A DNA stretch of 64,000 bases from Salinibacterium sp. TMP30 (GTDB taxonomy: Bacteria; Actinomycetota; Actinomycetes; Actinomycetales; Microbacteriaceae): NCBI RefSeq assembly GCF_038397785.1, contig NZ_CP151642.1, forward strand, positions 868,001 to 932,000. The letters are read 5' to 3'. The notes beneath the pieces are model-generated. The model did no database searches. It was not told the origin of the DNA and saw only the letters and a program-made list of their open reading frames with translations. This document shows positions 1-7,979 of this stretch, in pieces (within the stretch, counting starts at the first letter, position 1; each line of letters starts with the position of its first letter). Made by a program: the position numbers and the translations under genes.

Positions 1-1
1 G

Positions 2-1243
2 ATTGCGCGCATCCGCGGCAAGTATCTGCCGGTGCCCTACGCGTCGACAGGCATCTCGGGGTTGCAAGGTAGTTGGAGTTGGGAGCCCGAAGGCCTCACA
101 GTTTCTACCACAAACGCTAACTCGAAAGACCAAGAGTATGAGGTGTCGTACATCACGCCGGCACCATCGATCGAACAGCTCGAGGCAGCCCCCACGTCAC
201 TTCCCGAAGGATTCGAGAAGTACTTAGCGCTGCCCGAAACGTTGCCGGATGTCGTGGCCGAAACGGCGCAACAAGTGGCAGGCGCTGCACCTACTCGGTT
301 TGATCAGGCGCTTGCGCTGCAATCCTTTTTCAAGGACGGCGACTTTGCGTACTCCGAGAATGCGCCGCTGACCGAGAACTATGACGGTTCTGGTGCTGCG
401 GTGCTCGGTGAATTTCTGAGCGCCAAGAGCGGATACTGCGTGCACTTTGCTTCAGCGATGGCGGCGATGGCGCGCACACTCGACATCCCTGCGCGCGTCG
501 TGGTTGGTTTTACGCCAGGGCAAAAGAAGGCTGATGCGGAGACCGATGAGGTCAATTTCGTGGTCTCGACCGACAACCTGCATGCGTGGCCAGAACTGTA
601 TTTTCCGACGATCGGATGGATCCGCTTCGAGCCGACGGTGTCGGTCGGTTCCGAACCACGATTCGCGCAGAGTATTGCCGACGACCCCAGCACTCCTGAT
701 GTCGACGAGTCACAGCCGGAGCCCGCCGCGACTCCCGCACCGACATCCACGGCCACATCCGGAGCGCGCCCTGATTTGCCACTCGACGAGCAACCGACAA
801 CTCCCTCTACAGGTCCGCTAGCGGCATCCCCATTCTGGTGGTTGCTGCTCGCGCTACCGGTTCTGTTGTTTATTCCCGCGCTCGTGCGGGTGGTTCGTCG
901 GGGGCTGCGTCTCGCGGCAGTCTCACGAGGAGCCGTAGCTCCCGCGTGGCGTGAAGTGCGCGATACAGCAACAGACCTGGGCTTCGATCTCAGCGCCACC
1001 GCAACGCCACGGCAGCAGTATGAGCACTTAGCTGCCGGCTTGGGAGCATCGGGTGCTAAAACGCTCGCGGCGCTTCTGGCCAGTGTGGAGACCGCAGCAT
1101 TCAGTCCACGAGATACCCGCGTGCGCCCGGGCGCGGTGGCGGCCGCACTGACATCGCTGAGAGCATCCGCAACGTGGCGAGCTCGGGTGCGTGCTCGCTG
1201 GGCGCCACGCACGGCCTTCGGTCCGGTGGACCGGAGATCCTAG
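2..1243 (+). CDS. TgpA-like transglutaminase membrane protein, C-terminal part (5' end outside window)
   Basis: The reading frame is open to the window edge, so the N-terminus, which in this family holds several membrane segments, is missing; 413 residues are visible. A transglutaminase-like core carries the Cys of GYCVHFASAMA, the His of HAWPELYF and an Asp/Glu in the following strand (RFEPT). A Pro/Thr/Ser-rich linker follows, then one membrane segment (FWWLLLALPVLLFIPALV) and a basic cytoplasmic tail like DUF4129. This order is that of the actinobacterial DUF3488/transglutaminase proteins, which usually lie beside MoxR and DUF58 genes. Those would be upstream, outside the window. The extracytoplasmic substrate is unknown. 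The family assignment is firm, the role is not. Confidence 0.85.
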   Translation: MARIRGKYLPVPYASTGISGLQGSWSWEPEGLTVSTTNANSKDQEYEVSYITPAPSIEQLEAAPTSLPEGFEKYLALPETLPDVVAETAQQVAGAAPTRFDQALALQSFFKDGDFAYSENAPLTENYDGSGAAVLGEFLSAKSGYCVHFASAMAAMARTLDIPARVVVGFTPGQKKADAETDEVNFVVSTDNLHAWPELYFPTIGWIRFEPTVSVGSEPRFAQSIADDPSTPDVDESQPEPAATPAPTSTATSGARPDLPLDEQPTTPSTGPLAASPFWWLLLALPVLLFIPALVRVVRRGLRLAAVSRGAVAPAWREVRDTATDLGFDLSATATPRQQYEHLAAGLGASGAKTLAALLASVETAAFSPRDTRVRPGAVAAALTSLRASATWRARVRARWAPRTAFGPVDRRS

Positions 1244-1293
1244 GCCAGGGTCGTGAAGCGCGCGGGCTAGGCCGGGTTTGCGAACCGAACGCT

Positions 1294-2079
1294 TTAGGCC
1301 GGGCTAAAGCCGATGAGCGGCCTGCCGGTGACGGGGTTCCGCAGAATGGATGCTCGCACCCCATACACCTCGGCGATCAGCGCCTCCGTGAGCACGGTTT
1401 CGGTCGCGCCCGCCGCCACAACGCGGCCTTGGGACAGCACAATGATGTGGTCGCAGTAGCTCGCGGCAAGAGAGAGATCGTGTAGCGCAGCCAGTACCGT
1501 CACGCCGGTCGTGCGCAAGTGCGCCAGTAGGTCAAGAACCGAGAGTTGTGCGGCAATGTCGAGGTGGTTTGTTGGCTCGTCGAGGGCGAGCAATTGGGGT
1601 TGTTGAGCAAGAGCTCGCGCGAGCATTACGCGCTGCTTTTCGCCTCCGGAAAGGCTCTGGAACTCGCGTTCGCGAAACGCTGACATCCCGACGGTAGCGA
1701 GACTTTCGGCAACCACCGCTGCAGATTCTGCAGAATCCGCTTCCCACATCGACTGGTGGGGGAGCCGGCCCAATTGCACAACCATGTCCACGGTCAGAGC
1801 AGAGTCTGTTGTGGCATCCTGCTCCACGAATGCTGCAAGGCGAGCGCGTTGTCGCCGCGGCATCCCGAGCAGATCGTCGCCGTCAAAGTGAACTGAACCA
1901 GATGCCGGCGACTGCACTGCCGTGAGTGCGCGCAGCAGGGTGGACTTTCCGGCACCGTTGGGGCCCACGAGCGCACTCAGCGACCCGCGAGAAACTGTGC
2001 AATCGACATTGTCGATGAGCAGTGTGCCCTCCGCGGTGATGCTGATGCGTTCGCCAACAAGGCCGCTCATCTCACTCAT
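1294..2079 (-). CDS. ABC importer ATP-binding protein, FecE/BtuD type, possibly for F420-0
   Basis: This 261-residue ATPase has Walker A (GPNGAGKST), the signature LSGGEKQR and Walker B (LLALDEPTNHLDI), which is the pattern of iron-siderophore, haem and cobalamin importers. The ATG is chosen because it overlaps the end of the permease gene by four bases; a longer open frame upstream is only an antisense shadow. It is the last gene of a three-gene minus-strand operon of binding protein, permease and ATPase. The binding protein resembles the proposed F420-0 transporter family, so this ATPase may energise uptake of an F420 precursor. The ATPase function is secure and the substrate is inferred. 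Confidence 0.9.
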   Translation of the reverse strand: MSEMSGLVGERISITAEGTLLIDNVDCTVSRGSLSALVGPNGAGKSTLLRALTAVQSPASGSVHFDGDDLLGMPRRQRARLAAFVEQDATTDSALTVDMVVQLGRLPHQSMWEADSAESAAVVAESLATVGMSAFREREFQSLSGGEKQRVMLARALAQQPQLLALDEPTNHLDIAAQLSVLDLLAHLRTTGVTVLAALHDLSLAASYCDHIIVLSQGRVVAAGATETVLTEALIAEVYGVRASILRNPVTGRPLIGFSPA

Positions 2080-3086
2080 GTTGAGCTCCTTCGTCGGGTC
2101 AGCAGGAACGCAAAGATGGGGGCGCCGATCATGGCGGTCACGATTCCGACGGGAATCTCTCGCGGGTCGAAGAGAGTGCGGGCGAGAGTGTCTGCCCAGA
2201 CCAGAAATACGGCACCCAGTAGGGCGCTGAGGGGCAGCAGGGCGCGGTGACCGGGGCCGACGAGCAGCCTCACCGCGTGGGGCAGGATCAGTCCGACAAA
2301 ACCGATTGAGCCGCTCACCGACACCATGGCCCCGGTCACGAGTGCGGATGCCGCCAGAAGCCCCCAGCGAGTCGCGCTGACGTTCACGCCCAGCGACGCT
2401 GCCTGCACATCGCCGAAGGCAAAGGAATCGAGCAGGCGGCCCGTGAGCATCATAGGAATGCCGATGACAATAATCGCCACCACAGTGATGGCAACAGCCG
2501 GCCAGCGCGCTCCGCTCAGTGATCCAAGGAGCCACGAGAGCACTTCGCGGTACGAGTCTCCGGTCACACTCCAGAAGATCACAAAGCTCGTGATTGCGGA
2601 GGCGAGTGCCGAGACTGCGATACCAGCGAGCACCGTGCGTGACGGGGTGATCGTGCCGAGAGACCCCGCAAGCAGCAGCGTCAAGGTGAGCGCGAGCAGT
2701 GCGCCGACGAATGCGGCAAAGGGGAGCAATACCGCCGCGCCCAACAGGAGAACGGACACGGCACCGAGCGCAGCACCCGACGACAACCCCAAAAGATACG
2801 GGTCGGCAAGAGGATTGCGGGTAATGGCCTGCATTACCGCGCCACTCAGCGCTAAGCCAGCACCGACCGCAGCAGCAGTCAGCACTCGCGGCAGCCGCAA
2901 TTGCCACACAATGCCATCTCGCAGTTCTGTCAGCGGGCTTGCTCCAATCCCCACATGGCTGCCGATCGACCGCCACACCTCCTCAAACCGGATGTCGGCA
3001 GGCCCGATCGTCACAGCGACCGTGATCGACACCAGAAGTGCGATCGCCAGCGCGGAGCCGAAAGCGAGCGGAGGAACTTTAGCCAT
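2076..3086 (-). CDS. ABC importer permease, FecCD family, possibly for F420-0
   Basis: This 336-residue polytopic protein is of the FecCD/BtuC type. It has about nine to ten hydrophobic segments and the family patterns GAVMQAITRNPLADPYLLGLSSGAALGA (in part) near residues 75-100 and GSIGFVGLILPHAVRLLVGP near 255-275. The ATG was chosen because it lies inside the last codons of the binding-protein gene, giving an eight-base overlap typical of translational coupling. An extension upstream of it has no such support. It works with the neighbouring lipoprotein and ATPase as one importer. The two-subunit permease is probably a homodimer, as no second permease gene is present. Confidence 0.9.
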   Translation of the reverse strand: MAKVPPLAFGSALAIALLVSITVAVTIGPADIRFEEVWRSIGSHVGIGASPLTELRDGIVWQLRLPRVLTAAAVGAGLALSGAVMQAITRNPLADPYLLGLSSGAALGAVSVLLLGAAVLLPFAAFVGALLALTLTLLLAGSLGTITPSRTVLAGIAVSALASAITSFVIFWSVTGDSYREVLSWLLGSLSGARWPAVAITVVAIIVIGIPMMLTGRLLDSFAFGDVQAASLGVNVSATRWGLLAASALVTGAMVSVSGSIGFVGLILPHAVRLLVGPGHRALLPLSALLGAVFLVWADTLARTLFDPREIPVGIVTAMIGAPIFAFLLTRRRSST

Positions 3087-4053
3087 CGAGCTCCGCAATT
3101 TGAGCGGAGAGGCTTTCGGCAGCCTCAACACTGCGCACGCCAGCCTCACTCGCCGCGAAAGGCACCACGAGGTAGCGACCAGCCTTCACAGCGCTGAGGT
3201 TTGCGGTCGCAGGGTTCGCCTCAAGCACACCGATCTTCTTATCTGCACTGTTCCAGGCGGCATCCACGAGCACAATGAAATCGGGGTCGGCGTCAACGAC
3301 TGCTTCCCAGTTGTATGGGGCCCAGGTGGCGTTCACATCGGCGGCGATGTTGGTGAGCCCCACGGTGTCGAGCAGTAGCTGCGGGGCGCCGATTCCTGCG
3401 CCGACGAAGGGCGTGTCTGAACCAGACGAGAACCAGAGTGCGGTGCGGGCATCACCATTCGCATCGATGGCGGCGAGTCGGTCGCGCTGGTCGGTAACGA
3501 GGTCGCTCGCATCAACACGGAAGATCGATGCCACCGTCTCGATGTCGCTGAACACGTTGTCGAAACTCAGCTTGGCGGGCTGATCCGCGCTCTGGCAGGC
3601 AGAAGGAGCCACAAAAGTATTGATGCCGAGCGCGCCCAGATCGGCGCGCTCACCGGCGCCATCTGCGCTGAACGTGGATTCCCAGCCTGCGAACACGAGG
3701 TCGGGTTCCCGATCGAGCACAGCTTCTTCGCTCGGCACCCGCTCGGCAACCGAGGTGAGCCCGGAAGCTTCGGAGGCCCACTTCTCCGGTACGGGACCAT
3801 CCTGGAATGCGGTTCCGATGATGCGATCGCCCAGGCCAAGCGCCAGCAGCAGCTCGGTAGTCGATGACTTGATGGTGATGACGCGCTCCGGCGCAGTATC
3901 AAAGCTCACATCAACACCGCAATTGCTGAGCTCAACAGTCGTGGGGGCGGCATCGGGTGAGGGCGTCGTCGAGGGCGAGGCGGAAGCAGTGCATCCGCTG
4001 AGGGCAAGAATTGAGACACCAGCGACGAGCGCGGCGCGAGAAAAAACAGACAT
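3079..4053 (-). CDS. Substrate-binding lipoprotein of ABC importer (proposed F420-0 transporter type)
   Basis: This is a 324-residue class III binding protein. It begins with a lipoprotein signal (Lys-free but hydrophobic, lipobox LSGC with Cys near residue 20) and a Ser/Thr/Pro linker. The start is supported by GGAAGG about five bases upstream. The mature part carries APERVITIKSSTTELLLALG, DRIIGTAFQDGPVPEK and SSGSDTPFVGAGIGAPQ. I recall these patterns from the actinobacterial family annotated as proposed F420-0 ABC transporter binding protein, rather than from typical siderophore or B12 binding proteins. It is first in the operon. Two F420-type LLM oxidoreductases in the window fit such a substrate but do not prove it. 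A siderophore or cobamide ligand remains possible. Confidence 0.8.
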   Translation of the reverse strand: MSVFSRAALVAGVSILALSGCTASASPSTTPSPDAAPTTVELSNCGVDVSFDTAPERVITIKSSTTELLLALGLGDRIIGTAFQDGPVPEKWASEASGLTSVAERVPSEEAVLDREPDLVFAGWESTFSADGAGERADLGALGINTFVAPSACQSADQPAKLSFDNVFSDIETVASIFRVDASDLVTDQRDRLAAIDANGDARTALWFSSGSDTPFVGAGIGAPQLLLDTVGLTNIAADVNATWAPYNWEAVVDADPDFIVLVDAAWNSADKKIGVLEANPATANLSAVKAGRYLVVPFAASEAGVRSVEAAESLSAQIAELDG

Positions 4054-4258
4054 GGGGCCTTCCGAGAAACCGCTAATTTCGGCGCCGAGCGCGCCGAAGT
4101 GGGCAAAAAGTGTTTCGAGAAGACCGACCGCCCCAACATGGGCAAGCCAACCACGCCATACCGAGCGCACGGGTCTGTGCGGCCCAGTCTATTGATGTCT
4201 GGATGCCGCGGCTATCCACCACACGCAATGCTTGTGACTGTGCGATCGCTGACCGGGG

Positions 4259-4288
4259 GCGACAGCGAGGGCATTGCGGGGGTAGAAT
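4259..4288 (+). promoter_or_regulatory. Candidate promoter of the DUF177-rpmF-rnc-mutM operon, giving a leaderless mRNA
   Basis: GCGACA (4259-4264) and TAGAAT (4283-4288) are separated by 18 bases. The GTG of the DUF177 gene begins only nine bases after the -10 box, and no Shine-Dalgarno sequence is properly spaced. The transcript therefore probably begins at or next to the start codon, as is common in actinobacteria. Confidence 0.5.
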
Positions 4289-4296
4289 TGACGATC

Positions 4297-4869
4297 GTGT
4301 CTAGAATCAACGAGAACCCGTACGCCGTGTTGGTGCGCGATCTCATGCACCGCCCCGGTGAGATGAGAGAGCACGAGCTCGAAGTAGTAGTTCCCGAGTC
4401 TTTTGGTAACGCCGTAATTGCGGTTCCTGAGGGCTCAACGCTGAGAGTAGACGCACGCTTCGAGTCACTGCATGACGGTGTTTTAGTTGCTGCAGAAGTC
4501 TCGGGCACGGCGAAAGCGGAATGTGTACGCTGCCTCATCGACATCACAATGCCGGTCAAGGTCGAGTTTCAAGAACTTTTCGCGTATTCTGAGGACGAAG
4601 CTTTTGACTACACGGTTATCGACGAACACGTCGACCTGGAACCTGTAGTCAGGGATGCGGTGGTGTTGTCGCTACCGTTCCAGCCGGTCTGTCAGAAAGA
4701 TTGTCTTGGCCTGTGCCCTGAGTGTGGGGTTCGGTTGCTTGACAATCCCGGACATGAACACGAGGCGCCCATCGATGCTCGGTGGGCTGCACTATCCGGC
4801 CTCCAAGATTTCACGCAAGACTCGCACGACGCGAACGATTCACCTGAGACCCAAGAAGAAAAGAGTTAG
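4297..4869 (+). CDS. YceD/DUF177 family protein linked to 23S rRNA and L32
   Basis: This 190-residue acidic protein has the family cysteines in CVRCLIDI (middle) and [17 protein letters not shown] (C-terminal third), a probable metal site. Family members are almost always encoded directly upstream of rpmF, as here with a two-base gap, and have been tied to 23S rRNA and ribosome assembly. The GTG start was chosen because the typical N-terminus ([20 protein letters not shown]) begins here and because a -10 box lies at leaderless distance. An in-frame extension upstream runs through the promoter and is not credible. Confidence 0.88.
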   Translation: MSRINENPYAVLVRDLMHRPGEMREHELEVVVPESFGNAVIAVPEGSTLRVDARFESLHDGVLVAAEVSGTAKAECVRCLIDITMPVKVEFQELFAYSEDEAFDYTVIDEHVDLEPVVRDAVVLSLPFQPVCQKDCLGLCPECGVRLLDNPGHEHEAPIDARWAALSGLQDFTQDSHDANDSPETQEEKS

Positions 4870-4871
4870 TC

Positions 4872-5075
4872 ATGGCAGTACCTAAGCGCAAGATGTCGCG
4901 GGCCAGCACCCGCATGCGCCGCGCACAGTGGAAGGCAACCCCTCCCACTCTCGTCAAGACCATCGAAAACGGCAAGACCGTCTACAGCCTTCCGCACCGC
5001 GCGAAGGTCGTTGAAGACTCCGCCGGCACCCCCCTGTACATGGAGTACAAGGGCCGCAAGGTAGCAGACGTTTAA
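4872..5075 (+). CDS. rpmF: 50S ribosomal protein L32
   Basis: This is a 67-residue L32 with the canonical start [20 protein letters not shown]. It lacks the zinc-binding CxxC pairs of the L32 type that has them: the centre reads [19 protein letters not shown]. It is therefore the Cys-minus, zinc-independent form. It lies two bases after the DUF177 stop and 26 bases before rnc, so it is cotranscribed with both. Confidence 0.97.
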   Translation: MAVPKRKMSRASTRMRRAQWKATPPTLVKTIENGKTVYSLPHRAKVVEDSAGTPLYMEYKGRKVADV

Positions 5076-5101
5076 CTAGTTTCCCTTCTCGGGTCGAAAT
5101 C

Positions 5102-5803
5102 ATGGCGGTCACGGGCTCTAGCGCACCGGCTGAGCTCTCCGCCGTGCTCGGGGTCACTATTGACCCCGATTTGCTTGTGCTTGCGTTGACGCATCGCTCT
5201 TTTGCGTACGAAAACGGTGGAATTGCCAACAATGAGCGGCTCGAGTTTCTTGGTGACTCAATTCTCGGCCAGGCAGTAACGGTCAAGCTGTATCGCGATA
5301 ACCCGAATCTTGACGAGGGAGACCTTGCCAAGCGTCGGGCTAGTCTTGTTTCCTCTGTCGCGCTTGCTGAAATTGCGCGCCAGATCGGGCTGGGTGCATA
5401 CATTCGGCTCGGCAAAGGTGAAGAGCAAACCGGAGGCCGCGACAAGCCGTCGATTCTGGCCGATACGGTCGAAGCAATCATTGGTGCGGCCTACATAGAT
5501 CTCGGCGGGGACGAAGCTGCTGCGCTCGTCCTACGGCTCGTTGCACCCCTACTGGCCGATCCTGAGCGCTTTGGTGCAGCGATGGACCCCAAGACAAGCC
5601 TTCAAGAGCTTGCAGCACAACTCGGCCGTGGGGTGCCAGACTATCGAATTGAAGATAGCGGCCCCGATCACTCCAAACGTTTTCACGCCAGTGTTGCTCT
5701 CGCCAATGAGGTCATTGCTTCGGGCGCCGGCTCGAGCAAGAAGCAAGCCGAAATGGCGGCCGCGCTCGAAGCATGGACCATCCTTCAAGCCACGGCGAAG
5801 TAA
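5102..5803 (+). CDS. rnc: Ribonuclease III
   Basis: This 233-residue enzyme cleaves double-stranded RNA in rRNA and mRNA processing. The signature NERLEFLGDSILG lies near residues 43-55 and supplies the acidic metal ligands. A second acidic cluster is in LADTVEAIIGAAYIDLGG, and a double-stranded RNA-binding domain occupies about residues 160-230 (DPKTSLQELAAQLG ... GSSKKQAEMAAALEAW). The length is usual for the family. mutM follows after five bases. Confidence 0.97.
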   Translation: MAVTGSSAPAELSAVLGVTIDPDLLVLALTHRSFAYENGGIANNERLEFLGDSILGQAVTVKLYRDNPNLDEGDLAKRRASLVSSVALAEIARQIGLGAYIRLGKGEEQTGGRDKPSILADTVEAIIGAAYIDLGGDEAAALVLRLVAPLLADPERFGAAMDPKTSLQELAAQLGRGVPDYRIEDSGPDHSKRFHASVALANEVIASGAGSSKKQAEMAAALEAWTILQATAK

Positions 5804-5808
5804 CTCTC

Positions 5809-6693
5809 GTGCCTGAACTTCCCGAGGTCGAAGTTGTGCGCGCTGGACTAGAACCGGCGATCACTGGCGCTACTGCGGCATCCGTTACCGTCTACGACGA
5901 ACGCTCTCTGCGCCGCCACGATGGCCCAAGCGAAGACTTCATCGACCGACTCACTGGTCGGGTTTTCCAGTCGCCTCAACGGCGCGGTAAGTTTCTGTGG
6001 ATCCCGCTTGGCGATGGCGACGCGCTTGTAGCGCATTTAGGCATGAGCGGTCAGGTGCTGTTGCGAGATCGCAGCACGGATGACCGGCTCACGCGCATCC
6101 GGATCGAACTTGATCATCCTGATCACGGCGAACTGCGACTCAACTTTGTCGACCAACGAATTTTCGGCTCGATGTCGATCGACAGCATGCTGCCCACCGG
6201 TGATCAGCCGCACCTAGCGGTGCCCAGTCAGGTTGCCCACATTGCGCGTGATCCGCTCGATCCGTTCTTTGATGACGCCAAGTTTTTGCGGACGTTGACG
6301 GCGAAGCGCACGACGGTGAAGCGGGCGCTCCTCGACCAGACGCTCATCAGCGGCATCGGCAACATTTATGCGGATGAGGCACTGTGGGCGGCACGCGTTC
6401 ACTACAACCAGCCAACGGAGTCACTGAGCCGGGCCAAAGCGATCCTGTTGCTCGCTGAAGTGCGTGCGGTATTTGTGAAGGCGTTAGTTGAGGGTGGCAC
6501 GAGCTTTGACACCCAATATCTCAACGTGAACGGCGAATCGGGGTACTTTGCGCACTCGCTGAATGTCTACGGCCAGCAAGGCAATGCATGTCCACGCTGT
6601 GGACGACTAGTGGTGCGCGAACAGTTCATGAATCGCGGCTCGCACTTGTGTCGCTTCTGCCAGCGGGTGCGGGTTGGGTCGCGCGCGGGCTAG
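5809..6693 (+). CDS. mutM: Formamidopyrimidine-DNA glycosylase (Fpg)
   Basis: This 294-residue bifunctional glycosylase/AP lyase removes 8-oxoguanine. The GTG start leaves the obligatory N-terminus (M)PELPEVEVVR, in which the second-residue Pro becomes the catalytic N-terminus and Glu follows. The later conserved Lys is in RRGKFLWIPL. The helix-two-turn-helix carries the Asn-rich SGIGNIYADEALW. The C-terminal zinc finger has CPRCG and CRFC. A longer upstream in-frame start would block the catalytic Pro and is rejected. The gene ends the DUF177-rpmF-rnc-mutM run. Confidence 0.97.
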   Translation: MPELPEVEVVRAGLEPAITGATAASVTVYDERSLRRHDGPSEDFIDRLTGRVFQSPQRRGKFLWIPLGDGDALVAHLGMSGQVLLRDRSTDDRLTRIRIELDHPDHGELRLNFVDQRIFGSMSIDSMLPTGDQPHLAVPSQVAHIARDPLDPFFDDAKFLRTLTAKRTTVKRALLDQTLISGIGNIYADEALWAARVHYNQPTESLSRAKAILLLAEVRAVFVKALVEGGTSFDTQYLNVNGESGYFAHSLNVYGQQGNACPRCGRLVVREQFMNRGSHLCRFCQRVRVGSRAG

Positions 6694-6706
6694 CACCCGC
6701 CGCAAG

Positions 6707-7777
6707 CTAGCGAAGCAGGCGCTTCCACACCCCGTCGTGGCCAATGGGCACAAACCCGACCGATTCGTTGACTGCGAGCATGTGGCGGTTCTCTTCGGCG
6801 TTGTAGGTGATAACCGAGGGATGCCCGGGTGCGAAGCGTTCGAGGTGGGCCAGGTTCGCAACTTTAAGCAGCATCCCCAGCTTGTGGCCGCGATGTTCCC
6901 GACGAACCAGAGTGTCTAATTGGGTGACGGCGCGCATGCTGTCGCGAGGAATCCCGAGTCCGGTGAATCCGACCAGTGTGCCTGTAGCGACATGCTCTGC
7001 TGCCGCAAACAGAGTGGTGATTGTGCTCTGGATTAACCGCGCTTCATCCTCGTGGAGTCGGTCAACAGTCCACACGTCTTCTGGTGGTTCGAGGCCAGCA
7101 GATGGTGCATCAGTGCTCATCCTTGTGTACAGCACTGCCAAGTCTTCGCGCCATCGTTCCGGGCACTCGTTGACCCATTCGTGCAGCGCGTAGTCACGGG
7201 TGCTGCGGTCGATGGCGTTGTCGACAAGCGAGTGTAGCCCAGCGACCGGCAGGGGAAGACGACTCACTCGTTCGACCTGTTCAAAGCTGAAGCCTCTGGC
7301 GAGCATAAATTGTGTTTCGGGGTTGTCGCGGGGGACCGAACCGAACCCGGTCGGCGCGGCAAGCATCGGACCATCGCCGAGCGCGGCAGGTGCGTAGGTG
7401 TGGGCTTGGCGTTTGCCATCGTCTTGCGCAAGAGATTCGAGCTCGACGAGCAGTGCGCTTCCTATTCCACGCCGCCGATAATCGGGATGCACGTTAACGC
7501 TTATCCACGCCGTATCAGCGTCGTCGCCATCAGAAGTTTCGTAGTCGCCGCGACCCACTACGCGGCCGTCGACGGTGGCTACGAGCATCTGGTAATGCTC
7601 AAATTTGCTCGGTTGCCAGAGTGCAAGCTCTTCGACTGCATCCAGAGCAGTATCGGTGGTGCCGTAGATAAGCGCCTCAACGTGATTGCGCAGCGTTGTG
7701 GCTTGGCAAAATTCGTCGCTGCCCGTGGGGTCGACTTTTGTGGGGATGTCGACCGTTGTGATCTCGAACTCAGTCAT
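6707..7777 (-). CDS. GNAT-family acetyltransferase with two GNAT domains
   Basis: This 356-residue protein has an N-terminal GNAT domain with the acetyl-CoA loop DYRRRGIGSALLVELE (near residues 97-112) and a second, more degenerate repeat with RREHRGHKLGMLLKVANL (near 290-307). The double arrangement recalls MshD-like enzymes, but I see no reason to call mycothiol synthase. It is convergent with mutM and divergent from smc. The substrate is unknown. Confidence 0.85.
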   Translation of the reverse strand: MTEFEITTVDIPTKVDPTGSDEFCQATTLRNHVEALIYGTTDTALDAVEELALWQPSKFEHYQMLVATVDGRVVGRGDYETSDGDDADTAWISVNVHPDYRRRGIGSALLVELESLAQDDGKRQAHTYAPAALGDGPMLAAPTGFGSVPRDNPETQFMLARGFSFEQVERVSRLPLPVAGLHSLVDNAIDRSTRDYALHEWVNECPERWREDLAVLYTRMSTDAPSAGLEPPEDVWTVDRLHEDEARLIQSTITTLFAAAEHVATGTLVGFTGLGIPRDSMRAVTQLDTLVRREHRGHKLGMLLKVANLAHLERFAPGHPSVITYNAEENRHMLAVNESVGFVPIGHDGVWKRLLR

Positions 7778-7979
7778 GAGCGCACCATTCTGTGGTGGGG
7801 AGGTGCTACGTGAATAGCCGACCAGAATACCCCGCCCTGACGGTGTGGCACCAGAGCAATGTGCGCGCAGTTACCTGCGCGGCAGAACGGCGGGGCCCCG
7901 CGCATCCGGTACCGTATATCAAGGCTCTGACCAGCGACGTGGCCGGCACAGTGTTGGCCAGGACAGTGAAGGCGGTGAC

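Noticed and set aside
2326-3378. A 350-codon plus-strand open frame over the importer permease
   Set aside because: It crosses two well-supported minus-strand genes and has no homology that I can recognise.
4054-4296. A riboswitch (cobalamin type) ahead of the importer operon
   Set aside because: The 243-base gap shows no conserved B12-box or other riboswitch core, and the operon has an ordinary ribosome-binding site.
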